Below, one piece after another: positions 53,370 to 61,387 of a DNA stretch of 64,000 nucleotides. Numbering within the stretch: position 1 is the first letter of the stretch; every line of letters begins with the position of its first letter. Origin of the DNA: Saccharothrix coeruleofusca (lineage in GTDB: Bacteria; Actinomycetota; Actinomycetes; Mycobacteriales; Pseudonocardiaceae); assembly GCF_014648515.1 (NCBI RefSeq), contig NZ_BMRG01000004.1, forward strand, positions 564,307 through 628,306, in the 5' to 3' direction. Made by a program: the position numbers and the translations under genes. The notes beneath the pieces were generated by a model. It worked only from the letters and a program-made list of their open reading frames with translations. It did no database searches and was not told the DNA's origin.

Positions 53370-54530
53370 GTGCCGGTCAGAGCAGCCACACGCTCCGCTT
53401 CCACGGGCCTGATCGCCGCCGCGGCGAGCTGGGGCCTGTTCTGGGGTGGCTGGGCCGCACTCCTGCCCGGTCTGATCGAGCAGGTGGGCGCGACCGAGGC
53501 CCAGTTCGGGCTCGCCCTGTTCGGCATCCCGGTGGGCGCCCTGCCCGCGATGGTGGCCACCGCACCGCTGGCCAGGGCGCTGCGCGCCTGGACGCTGCCC
53601 GTGGTGCTGGTGGCGTTCGCGGTGGCCTGCGCGCTGCCCGGCCTGGCGACCTCACCGCTGGCGCTGGCCGCCTCGCTGCTGCTGGTGGGCGCCACCTCCG
53701 GGGCGATCGAGGTCGCCCTCAACACCACCACCGCCGCGCACGAGGCGCGCGACGGCGTGCGGCTGTTCAACAAGGTCCACGCCGCCACCCCGCTGGCCAT
53801 GGTGCTCGCCGCGCCCGCCGTGGGCCTGGCCAGGCAGAACGGGGTCGCACCGCTGCCGGTGCTGCTGGTGATCGCCGGACTGGTGCTGCTCAGCGCGCTG
53901 CTGGCGGTGGACCGCGACGGGTGGCGGGCGGCCCCGGCCGAACCCGGCCCGCGCCGCTCGGTGGCGCCCCTGCTGATCGCGTTCGGGGTGCTGGCCGCGG
54001 TGGTGCTGTTCGTGGAGAACGCCGTGGAGCAGTGGGGGGCGCTGCACCTGGAGCAGGGCATGGGTGCGGGCCCGCTGCTGGGCAGCGCCGCACCCGCCTG
54101 CTACATGGCGGGCCTGTTCGCCGGGCGGCTGCTGGCGCAGTGGCGCGGCGACCGGGTCTCCGGTCGCGCGCTGGTGCTGACCGGGGGTGCGCTGGGCGCG
54201 GTCGGCATCGGCACGGCCGCGCTGGCCGCGCGGGCCGGGCTGCCCCCGGCGCTCGCGCTGGCCGGGTTCGCGATCGCGGGCGTGGGACTGGCCCCGGCGC
54301 TGCCGACGCTGCTGGGCCTGGCGGGCGCGGCCGTCGACGACGCGCGCCGCCCCGGCGCCATCGCCGCCGTCACCACGCTGTCCTACCTCGGCTTCCTGGT
54401 CAGCCCGCCGGTGGTGGGCGTGATGGCGGGCGCCTGGGGGCTCACCCCGGCGCTGACCGCCGTGGCGTGCGGGGGCCTGCTCGTGGCCGCCGCGTCGATC
54501 GTGGTGCGCGCACCGGGAACGGCGTCATGA
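53370..54530 (+). CDS. MFS transporter of the cyclitol cluster (YbjJ-like)
   Basis: 386-aa, 12 helices. GLFWGGWAALLPGLIEQVGA, then GATSGAIEVALNTTTAAHEA and GVRLFNKVHAATPLAM follow the same YbjJ-like pattern as the MFS protein at 46040. First gene of the right arm; probably exports the pseudosugar or imports a precursor. GTG 53370 with AGGAGG five bases upstream. Its stop overlaps the next start as ATGA. Confidence 0.85.
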   Translation: MPVRAATRSASTGLIAAAASWGLFWGGWAALLPGLIEQVGATEAQFGLALFGIPVGALPAMVATAPLARALRAWTLPVVLVAFAVACALPGLATSPLALAASLLLVGATSGAIEVALNTTTAAHEARDGVRLFNKVHAATPLAMVLAAPAVGLARQNGVAPLPVLLVIAGLVLLSALLAVDRDGWRAAPAEPGPRRSVAPLLIAFGVLAAVVLFVENAVEQWGALHLEQGMGAGPLLGSAAPACYMAGLFAGRLLAQWRGDRVSGRALVLTGGALGAVGIGTAALAARAGLPPALALAGFAIAGVGLAPALPTLLGLAGAAVDDARRPGAIAAVTTLSYLGFLVSPPVVGVMAGAWGLTPALTAVACGGLLVAAASIVVRAPGTAS

Positions 54531-55441
54531 GGGCGCTCGTGGTCGGCAGCGGCTACCTCGGCGGCACGATCGCCGCGCACCTGCGCGAACGCGGCGACCA
54601 CGCGGTGGTCTGCTCCCGACGGCGCCCCACCGCCGCCTCCGCCGCGGGCCTGCCGTGGCACCCGCTGGACGTTCGGGACCCCGAAGCCTGCCGGGCGGCG
54701 GTGCGCGAGCACTCCCCCGACGCGCTGGTGGCGGTGCACGGCCCGTCCGACATCACCTGGTGCGAGGCCAACCCCGAGGCCGCGCGGGCCGCGCACACCG
54801 GCGGCGCCCGGCACCTGGCCGACGCCGCGGACGGCCGCCCGGTGCTGCTGATCTCCACCGACAACGTCTTCGACGGCAGCAGGCCCAGCAGCGGCGAGTC
54901 CGCCCCGACCAGCCCCGCCAACGCCTACGGCGCGGCCAAGCTCGCCGCCGAGCGCACCCTGCTCGACACCGGTGCGGCGCTGGCGCTGCGGGTGAGCCTG
55001 GTGCACGGCTGGGACCCCGACGGGCTGCGCCCCAACTTCGCCACCACCTGCGCCCGGACCCTGCGTGCGGGCCAGGTCCTGCGGGTACCCGACGACCACT
55101 GGAACACCCCGGTGCACGTCGACGACGTGGCCGCCTGGACCGCGGCGCTGCTGGCCGCCGGGCGCACCGGGGTGCTGCACCTGGGCGGCCCGGACCGGCT
55201 GTCGCGCTACGAGTGGGCGCTGCGCATCGCCGCCGCGCTGGGAGCCGACGCGGACCTGGTGCGGCCCGCCAAGCGCGCCGACGGGCCGTACGCCTGCCGC
55301 CCGGAGAACGCCTGCCTGCACAGCGAGCGGGCGGACTCGCTGCCCGAGCTGGCGGGCCTGGAGCCGGAGGGGGTGGACGAGAGCGCGCGGAGGTTGTCCG
55401 AAGCACTGGGCAAGACGCACCGAGCAGTGGAGGACCGTTGA
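54527..55441 (+). CDS. RmlD-like NAD(P)-dependent reductase/epimerase of the cyclitol cluster
   Basis: 304-aa extended SDR: Rossmann start ALVVGSGYLGGTIAAHLRE, LLISTDNVFDGSRP with the catalytic Ser/Thr, and NAYGAAKLAAERTLL with the Tyr-x-x-x-Lys pair; NTPVHVDDVAAWTAALL is the sugar-binding region. RmlD-type enzymes reduce keto-sugars. Here it could reduce a keto-cyclitol (valiolone/valienone-type) or epimerise an intermediate. Overlaps MFS upstream (ATGA) and the VldE-like gene downstream (TTGA). Confidence 0.8.
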   Translation: MRALVVGSGYLGGTIAAHLRERGDHAVVCSRRRPTAASAAGLPWHPLDVRDPEACRAAVREHSPDALVAVHGPSDITWCEANPEAARAAHTGGARHLADAADGRPVLLISTDNVFDGSRPSSGESAPTSPANAYGAAKLAAERTLLDTGAALALRVSLVHGWDPDGLRPNFATTCARTLRAGQVLRVPDDHWNTPVHVDDVAAWTAALLAAGRTGVLHLGGPDRLSRYEWALRIAAALGADADLVRPAKRADGPYACRPENACLHSERADSLPELAGLEPEGVDESARRLSEALGKTHRAVEDR

Positions 55442-56865
55442 CCGACAAGCACCTGTTCCTGGCGAGCAAGCGGGCCGTCGTCACCTACGCGCCGGACGAG
55501 GACACCGGCGAGCTGCGGGCGTGGCTGGCTCCCGGCGGCACCGGCAACGTGGTCGCCGAGCAGGCGGGCTACCTGGACGTGTCGTGGATCGTCAGCGCCG
55601 ACACCGAGGACGACCACAAGGCCGCCGAGCAGCACCCCGACGGTTCGGTCGTGGAGCTGCCCTCGGGCCGCACCATCCGGGTCCACCAGCTGCGCCACGA
55701 CCGCGAGATGTTCCGGGTGGTGCAGGACTTCTTCACCGCCGAGCTGATGTGGGCGGGCAACAACTACGGCTGGGACCGCTGGACCACGCCCACCTTCGGC
55801 GCGGAGACCCGGCGGGCGTGGGAGCGGTTCGCCGAGTTCACCGGCGACTTCGCCGACGAGATGATCACCCGCTCCGCCGACGACCCCGACCCGGTCTACC
55901 TGGTGCACGACTACCAGCTGGTGTGCGTGCCCGCGCGGATCAGGGCGCACCGGCCGGACGCGCCGATCCTGCTGTTCGTGCACATCCCGTGGCCGTCGGC
56001 GGACTACTGGCGCATCCTGCCCAGGCCGATCCGGGTCGAGGTGCTGGAGGGGATGCTGGCCGCCGACGTGATCGGCTTCTTCACCAGCCGGTGGACCGGG
56101 AACTTCCTGTCCTGCGTCGCCGACCTGCTGCCCGACGCCGAGGTCGACCACGCCGCCGCCGAGGTCCGCTGGCGCGGGCGCACCACGCGGGTGCGCACCC
56201 AGCCGCTGGGCTACAGCCCCGAGACGCTGGCCCGCCGCCGGTCCAAGCTGCCGGAGGGCATCGCCGAGTGGGCGGGTGAGCACCGGCTGGTCGTCCACTC
56301 CGGACGGACCGACCCCATCAAGAACGGTTGGCGCGCGGTGCGGGCGTTCGTCCAGGCGGTGCGGGACAACCCGGAGCTGCGCGGCACGCGGATGCTGGTG
56401 CGGATGAACCCCAACCGGCTCTACGTCCCGGCCAACGCCGACTACGTGCGGCGGGTCGAGGAGGAGGTCGCCGCGGCCAACGCCGAGCTCGGCGAGGACA
56501 CCGTGCGCACGCACTGCGACAACGACGTGGACCACACCTTCGGCTGCTTCGAGCGAGCCGACCTGCTGGTGTTCAACTCCACTGTGGACGGCCAGAACCT
56601 CAGCGTGTTCGAGGCGCCGCTGGTCAACCGGCGCGACGCGGACGTGGTGCTGTCGGAGATGACCGGCGCGGCGGAGATCTTGGCCCCGGTGTGCCGCACG
56701 GTCAACCCGCAGGACGTCGTGGAGCAGGCCGAGGCCATCGCCGCCGGCCTGCTGTCCTCTCCGGAGGAACGCGCGCGGGCCGCCGAGGTGCGCCGCGACA
56801 CCGCCCGGCCGTGGACGCTGGAGCGGTGGGTGGACACCCAGCTGGAAAGCCTGGGGCTGCGCTGA
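55438..56865 (+). CDS. vldE: VldE/ValL-like pseudoglycosyltransferase (validoxylamine-type C-N coupling)
   Basis: 475-aa GT20-fold enzyme related to trehalose-6-phosphate synthase. It matches the VldE group rather than OtsA: start FLASKRAVVTYAPDEDTGEL, LMWAGNNYGWDRWT, LVHDYQLVCVPARIR, LFVHIPWPSADYWRILP, HSGRTDPIKNGWRAVRAF, VRMNPNRLYVPANADYVRRV, STVDGQNLSVFEAPL. VldE joins an NDP-activated cyclitol to an amino-cyclitol 7-phosphate, forming a non-glycosidic C-N bond. TTG 55438 is the start: GGAGG lies four bases upstream, it overlaps the previous stop, and it reproduces the VldE N-terminus. Its stop and the next start share one base (TGATG). Confidence 0.92.
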   Translation: MTDKHLFLASKRAVVTYAPDEDTGELRAWLAPGGTGNVVAEQAGYLDVSWIVSADTEDDHKAAEQHPDGSVVELPSGRTIRVHQLRHDREMFRVVQDFFTAELMWAGNNYGWDRWTTPTFGAETRRAWERFAEFTGDFADEMITRSADDPDPVYLVHDYQLVCVPARIRAHRPDAPILLFVHIPWPSADYWRILPRPIRVEVLEGMLAADVIGFFTSRWTGNFLSCVADLLPDAEVDHAAAEVRWRGRTTRVRTQPLGYSPETLARRRSKLPEGIAEWAGEHRLVVHSGRTDPIKNGWRAVRAFVQAVRDNPELRGTRMLVRMNPNRLYVPANADYVRRVEEEVAAANAELGEDTVRTHCDNDVDHTFGCFERADLLVFNSTVDGQNLSVFEAPLVNRRDADVVLSEMTGAAEILAPVCRTVNPQDVVEQAEAIAAGLLSSPEERARAAEVRRDTARPWTLERWVDTQLESLGLR

Positions 56866-58133
56866 TGAACCCGCTCACCGGCGTCGACCCCCGCGAGCAC
56901 GCCTACTACGAGCTGGGCGACGCGCTGCTGGTGCGCGGCGAGGGCGTGCGCGTCTGGGACTCCACCGGCCGCGAGCACCTCGACTGCGTGTCCGGCACGT
57001 TCAACCTGGTGCTGGGGCACAACCACCCGGCCGTGGTCGCGGCGGTCAAGGAGCAGGCGGAGGAACTGGTGTTCGCCAGCTCCTCGTTCCAGACTGGCCC
57101 GACCAACGAGGTGATGCGGCAGCTGGTGGAGCTCAGCCCGGCCAACCTCACGCGGGTCAACCTGCGCAGCTCCGGCGGCTCCACCGCCAACGAGGGCGCG
57201 ATCAAGATCGCCCAGTGGCACACCGGCAAGCGCGACGTGATCGTGCCCTTCCGCGGCCACCTCGGGCAGAGCATCGCCACCGCCAGCTACAACGGCACCT
57301 CGCGGATGCGCGCCCCGTTCCCCTACCACCTGCCCGGTGCGGTGCGGGTGCCCGACGCCTACTGCCACCGCTGCTTCTACCGGCAGACACCGGATTCGTG
57401 CGGGCTGTGGTGCGTCGACCGCATCGAGGACTTCATCACCTACGCCTCCTCCGGCAGCGTGGCGGCGATGGTCGTCGAACCGATCAGCGGTGTCGGCGGC
57501 AACGTGGTGCCGCCGCCGGGTTACCTCCAGCGGCTCAAGGAGTTCTGCGAGGCGCGGGAGATCGTGCTGATCTTCGACGAGAACCAGACCGGCATGGGCC
57601 GCACGGGACACCTGTTCGCGGCCGACCACTTCGGCGTCAGCCCGCACATCATCACCACCTCCAAGGGCCTGACCGGCAGCGGGCTGCCGCTGGCCGCGAT
57701 CCTCACCGAGGAGCGCCTGACCGGGATGCCCAGGTCCATGCACGGCTTCACCTACGGCAGCCACACCCTCTCGGCCGCCGCCGCGACCGTGACGCTGGAG
57801 ATCGTGCGGCAGCCGGAGTTCCTGGCCAACGTGCGCGCGACCGGCGCGGTGCTGCTGGAGCGGCTGACCGCGCTGCGGGCCGATCACCCCTGCGTGGACG
57901 ACGTGCGCGGCGTCGGCCTGATGCTGGGCGTGGAGCTGGCCGAGCCGGACGGGTCGCGCTCGCCGCGGCTGGCCGCCGCGCTGAACCGGGCGCTGGCCCA
58001 GCGCGGTGTGATCACCAGGGTTTCCGAGCACGGCGAGGGCAACGTGATCGAGCTGCGCCCGCCCCTGGTGCTGACCGTCGAGGACGCCCACCTGATCGCC
58101 GACCGGTTCGGCGAGGCGTTGGAGATGCTGTAG
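56865..58133 (+). CDS. PLP-dependent class III aminotransferase (ValM-like role)
   Basis: 422-aa fold-type I enzyme: LDCVSGTFNLVLGHNHPAVV, RSSGGSTANEGAIKIAQWHT (PLP phosphate), LIFDENQTGMGRTGHLFA with the ring-binding Asp, and TTSKGLTGSGLPLAAI with the Schiff-base lysine. A cysteine-rich insert (YCHRCFYRQTPDSCGLWC) is unusual for plain GABA-type transaminases. In the pathway it would aminate a keto-cyclitol phosphate to give the amino acceptor for the VldE-like enzyme. ATG 56865 shares a base with the previous stop; the next gene starts directly after its stop. Confidence 0.88.
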   Translation: MNPLTGVDPREHAYYELGDALLVRGEGVRVWDSTGREHLDCVSGTFNLVLGHNHPAVVAAVKEQAEELVFASSSFQTGPTNEVMRQLVELSPANLTRVNLRSSGGSTANEGAIKIAQWHTGKRDVIVPFRGHLGQSIATASYNGTSRMRAPFPYHLPGAVRVPDAYCHRCFYRQTPDSCGLWCVDRIEDFITYASSGSVAAMVVEPISGVGGNVVPPPGYLQRLKEFCEAREIVLIFDENQTGMGRTGHLFAADHFGVSPHIITTSKGLTGSGLPLAAILTEERLTGMPRSMHGFTYGSHTLSAAAATVTLEIVRQPEFLANVRATGAVLLERLTALRADHPCVDDVRGVGLMLGVELAEPDGSRSPRLAAALNRALAQRGVITRVSEHGEGNVIELRPPLVLTVEDAHLIADRFGEALEML

Positions 58134-59123
58134 GTGCGCGCGGTGCACCTGTCGACGGCGGGGCCGGTGCTCTCCGCCGGTCCACCCGTGCGACCGGAGG
58201 GCGCGCACGGGGTGCTCGTGCGCACCGAGCTGATGGGCGTGTGCCGCTCCGACCTCAAGGAGGTCACGGGCACGCGCGGTGGACCGGGACAGTTCGGGCA
58301 CGAGCTGGTGGGCGAGGTCGTGGACAGCACCACGGCGCGGCTGCCGCCGGGCACGCGGGTGTGCCTCGACCCCAACCCGCCCGTGCGGCGCGGCACCGGC
58401 TTCGCCGAACAGCTGTGGGTGTGCGGCGAGGAGGACGCCGTGGCGCGGGCGCTGCCGGTCGCCCCACCGGGGGTGGCCGCGCGGCGCCTGGTGTTCGCCG
58501 AGCCCGCGGCGTGCGCGGCGCACTGCCTGACCTCGGCTGTCCGCCATCGCGGCGCGGACCTGCGCGGCGCGGCGGTGTGCGTGCTGGGGGCGGGCGTGGC
58601 CGGGGTGCTGATCGCGGCGCTGGCCCGCCGGGCGGGGGCGGTGGCGTCGCTGCGCAACCGCACCCCTGACCGGCTGGACTTCCTGCGCGACAACGGGGTC
58701 CTGCCGGAGGAGGTGTCGCGCACGGTGGCCCCGGACAGCCAGGACGTCGTCGTCGTGGCGGCCAGTTTCGTCTTCCCGGACCTGCTGGAGGAGGCGCTGC
58801 GCCTGCTCCGCCCCGGCGGGCTGGTGCTGCTCTACGGCGGCACCCGCGCCGGGGACCGGTTGCCGGGGCTGGACTGCGACCTGGACGGCGTGCGGCGCGG
58901 CGAGCGGGCGGTTCCCGCGCGGTGGCGGGGCAAGCCGGTGGTCGTGGGCGGCAGCTACGGCACCAGCACGGCCGATTTCGCGCTGGCGCTGGAAGCCCTG
59001 GTGGACGACGGGCTGGGCGTGGAACGCCTGGTGACGCGGGCAGTCGACCTCGCCGACCTGCCGGACGTGCTGCGCGAACTGGCCGTGACGCGGCACCTGG
59101 GCAAGGTGCTGGTGACCCCCTGA
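58134..59123 (+). CDS. Medium-chain (zinc-type) cyclitol dehydrogenase, ValN-like role
   Basis: 329-aa MDR enzyme. The catalytic zinc site is suggested by GVCRSDLKEVTG (Cys) and GQFGHELVGEVVD (His-Glu). The dinucleotide loop VCVLGAGVAGVLIAALARRA follows. The structural zinc lobe with four cysteines is missing, so it is a short variant. It likely oxidises or reduces a C7-cyclitol (for example valienone to validone or the reverse). GTG 58134 is immediately next to the aminotransferase stop. Last gene of the right arm; its stop is seven bases from the convergent hydrolase gene. Confidence 0.82.
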   Translation: MRAVHLSTAGPVLSAGPPVRPEGAHGVLVRTELMGVCRSDLKEVTGTRGGPGQFGHELVGEVVDSTTARLPPGTRVCLDPNPPVRRGTGFAEQLWVCGEEDAVARALPVAPPGVAARRLVFAEPAACAAHCLTSAVRHRGADLRGAAVCVLGAGVAGVLIAALARRAGAVASLRNRTPDRLDFLRDNGVLPEEVSRTVAPDSQDVVVVAASFVFPDLLEEALRLLRPGGLVLLYGGTRAGDRLPGLDCDLDGVRRGERAVPARWRGKPVVVGGSYGTSTADFALALEALVDDGLGVERLVTRAVDLADLPDVLRELAVTRHLGKVLVTP

Positions 59124-59130
59124 TCCGCGC

Positions 59131-59988
59131 TCACCCCGGCAGATCTGCGGCCAGGAAGGGGTCGAGTAGCGCGAGCAGCGCGTCGGGGCGGTCGAGCGGG
59201 ATGATGTGGCCGCAGTCCTGGAGGTGGTGCCCGACCAGGTCGTCGGCGATGGGACGGAGTTGGCGTTCGAGCGCGGTGCCTACGGGGTGGGAGCCGACGG
59301 CCATGGTGGGCGTGGTCAACCGGGCCATCGCGACCGCTTCCCGGATCTGCCGCGCGCTGGTGGGCAGGGCCCGGTAGTAGGAGAACGCGCAGCGCAGGGC
59401 CTCGCTCCCGGTGTACGCCTGGACGAAGGCCGCGCGGATGTCGTCGGGCACCCCTCGCCCGAGCGTCCCCGCGTCGAGGAACCAGTTGATGTACGGGGCC
59501 TCGTTGCCCGCCAGGACGGTCTCGGCAAGGCCGGGGACGGCGTGGAAGCCGAACCACCACGGGAGGCCGCGCCCGACGATGTTCTCCGCTCCGGGCAGGT
59601 CGCCGACCACGCCCTCCATCACGACCAGGCGACGGACGAGGTTCGGCCTGCGCAGCGCGAGCAGGACGGCCGGGGCGACGCCCGCGTCGATGCCGACCAC
59701 CGCCGCCGAGGACTCGCCGAGCGCGTCGAGCAGCGCTTCGGCGTCGGCGGCGAGGGTGCCCGCGTCGTAGCCCTCGACGGCCCGCGCGCTGGCGCCGAAG
59801 CCGCGCAGGTCCGGGGCGATGACCCGGTAGCGCCCGGCCAGCCGGTCCATGGTGCCGCTCCAGAGCCGCCAGGTGTGCGGGAAGCCGTGCAGCAGCAGGA
59901 CCGCGGGCCCACCCCCGGCGATCGCGACGTTGAGCTCGACGCCGTTGACCTCGACGCGGCGCAGGTGGTGTGCGGTGGTGACGGGCAC
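59131..59988 (-). CDS. Alpha/beta hydrolase, epoxide-hydrolase/dehalogenase-like
   Basis: 285-aa soluble hydrolase: oxyanion motif LLHGFPHTWRLW, nucleophile elbow VVGIDAGVAP with Asp as nucleophile (as in epoxide hydrolases and haloalkane dehalogenases rather than serine esterases), cap domain around GLPWWFGFHAVPGL, and the catalytic His in LQDCGHIIPLDRP. Substrate unknown. GTG 59988 follows GGAGGAG. Divergent from an HxlR regulator, with GGTTACC repeats between them, so it is probably HxlR-controlled. Confidence 0.85.
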   Translation of the reverse strand: MPVTTAHHLRRVEVNGVELNVAIAGGGPAVLLLHGFPHTWRLWSGTMDRLAGRYRVIAPDLRGFGASARAVEGYDAGTLAADAEALLDALGESSAAVVGIDAGVAPAVLLALRRPNLVRRLVVMEGVVGDLPGAENIVGRGLPWWFGFHAVPGLAETVLAGNEAPYINWFLDAGTLGRGVPDDIRAAFVQAYTGSEALRCAFSYYRALPTSARQIREAVAMARLTTPTMAVGSHPVGTALERQLRPIADDLVGHHLQDCGHIIPLDRPDALLALLDPFLAADLPG

Positions 59989-60004
59989 GACGGCTCCTCC
60001 ACGT

Positions 60005-60039
60005 GGTTACCATTGGTTACCACAAAACGATAGGTAACC
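60005..60039. promoter_or_regulatory. GGTTACC direct and inverted repeats, HxlR operator candidate
   Basis: GGTTACC at 60005-60011 and 60015-60021, and its inverse GGTAACC at 60033-60039, in the 100-base divergent region between the hydrolase and HxlR genes. The spacing gives one direct (10-base) and one inverted pair, suited to a dimeric winged-helix repressor. Confidence 0.55.
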
Positions 60040-60088
60040 GCTGTGCCGCTCGGTAGAAGGCACTTTCAGGGAAGGTGGTGAGCCGCAG

Positions 60089-60502
60089 GTGACCACCCCG
60101 GGAGCCGGGGTCGCCGGTCGCGGGGCGCGCGGCGACCTGTTCGACCCCCTTTGCCCGACGAGGCAGTTGCTGGACCGCATCGGTACGAAGTGGACGTCCA
60201 TGGCCGTCAAGGCGCTCGCCGACGCCGCGCCGGAGGAGGTGCGCTTCGCCGAGCTCAAGCGTCGGATGCCCGGCGTCTCGCAGAAGATGCTGGCCGTGAC
60301 GCTGCGCGCCCTGACCCGCGACGGGCTGGTGGCCCGCCGGGTCGAACCGACCGTGCCGCCGCAGGTCTTCTACCGGCTCACCGGCCTCGGGCTGTCCCTG
60401 GAAACCGCGCTCGCGGGACTGCGGACCTGGGCGGAGGAGCACATGGCCGAGATCAAGCACGCCAACGAAGCCGCCGACCGGCAGGCCGCTGAAGGGGTGT
60501 GA
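60089..60502 (+). CDS. HxlR-family regulator
   Basis: 137-aa winged-helix protein: DPLCPTRQLLDRIGTKWTSM, RFAELKRRMPGVSQKMLAVT, LRALTRDGLVARRV and YRLTGLGLSL are the standard HxlR pattern. The single cysteine near the N-terminus (PLCPTR) sits where some HxlR proteins sense electrophiles or oxidants. GTG 60089 follows GCAGGT weakly. Likely represses the divergent alpha/beta hydrolase. Confidence 0.9.
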   Translation: MTTPGAGVAGRGARGDLFDPLCPTRQLLDRIGTKWTSMAVKALADAAPEEVRFAELKRRMPGVSQKMLAVTLRALTRDGLVARRVEPTVPPQVFYRLTGLGLSLETALAGLRTWAEEHMAEIKHANEAADRQAAEGV

Positions 60503-60585
60503 TCGAGGACGGCGCACCCCGTTCTTCCCCGGAGCGCGCAGCGGGCCCGAAACCGACCATCGTGGGCACGCATCCGCGATGGCAC

Positions 60586-61308
60586 TCAGCCGTCCTTGGT
60601 GTCCTTCCGAGTGACCGCCTTCTTCAACGCCGCAACGTCCGTCAGATCGGGGAGCACGGCTTCAGCGCCGACCCGCTTCAGCTCGTCGACACCGCTTCCC
60701 CCGCTCGCCACCGCGATCACTCGCACTCCGGCCGTGCGCGCGGCCTCCACATCCCTGGGCGTGTCCCCGATGAGCACGGTGTCGGCGCCGTCGAAGCTGC
60801 CACCGGTCCGCTCGGCGGCCCGCCGCTGGGCGATGCGCACCAGCCCGGCCCGTACGTTGTGGTCGTCGCCGTAGGCACTCGAGTTGAGGTCCACGTACCG
60901 GTCGAGCCCGAAAGCCTCCAACTTCACGCGTGCCACCGACCGCAGGTTGCCGGTCAGCACAGCCTGGTAAACGGTCGGGTCATCAGCCAGCGCCACAAGT
61001 GCTTCCCGCGCGCCGGGAAGCACCCGCCCCCGCTCGGCCAGCTCGGTGCGAGCGGCTTCGTAGCAAGCAGTCAGCGCCTCGGCCAGTCGGGTCGCGTTGG
61101 CCCGCGTCGGCTCGACGCCGTGCAGGACGAGGGTGTCCGCGATGATGTCCAGTTCCGTCCGGCCGCTCACGTCGGCCAGATCCACGAACGGCCGATCGAA
61201 CGCGGCGGGCACAGCCCGGACGTACATCTCACGCCCCAAGCCGTGCGAGGCGAGCAGCGTGTGGTCGATGTCCCACAACACGAGCAACCGAGGCGTGATC
61301 ACGACCAT
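60586..61308 (-). CDS. HAD-superfamily phosphatase
   Basis: 240-aa hydrolase: motif I VLWDIDHTLLASHG (nucleophile Asp and acid Asp), motif II AVLTGNLRSVA (Thr), motif III lysine region, motif IV DTVLIGDTPRDVEAA. Resembles phosphoglycolate-phosphatase-like HADs with a helical cap. It lies 1.4 kb from the cyclitol cluster, which lacks a phosphatase of its own, so a role there is conceivable but unproven. ATG 61308 with a weak GGGTGA upstream. Confidence 0.85.
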   Translation of the reverse strand: MVVITPRLLVLWDIDHTLLASHGLGREMYVRAVPAAFDRPFVDLADVSGRTELDIIADTLVLHGVEPTRANATRLAEALTACYEAARTELAERGRVLPGAREALVALADDPTVYQAVLTGNLRSVARVKLEAFGLDRYVDLNSSAYGDDHNVRAGLVRIAQRRAAERTGGSFDGADTVLIGDTPRDVEAARTAGVRVIAVASGGSGVDELKRVGAEAVLPDLTDVAALKKAVTRKDTKDG

Positions 61309-61387
61309 CAGTTTGTCACCCGGTGGTGGCGTTGGTCCGGCTCGTAGCATCGGGCCGATCCGACCTCGATGAACGGGAGCGACGGGT

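Noticed and set aside
55438-56865. GT20 enzyme considered as trehalose-6-phosphate synthase OtsA
   Set aside because: Sequence follows VldE along its whole length, no otsB is adjacent, and the neighbours are cyclitol genes.
59131-61308. Hydrolase, HxlR and HAD genes considered as part of the cyclitol cluster
   Set aside because: Orientation changes, a separate divergent promoter and no coupling to the arms; only the HAD phosphatase keeps a weak functional argument.
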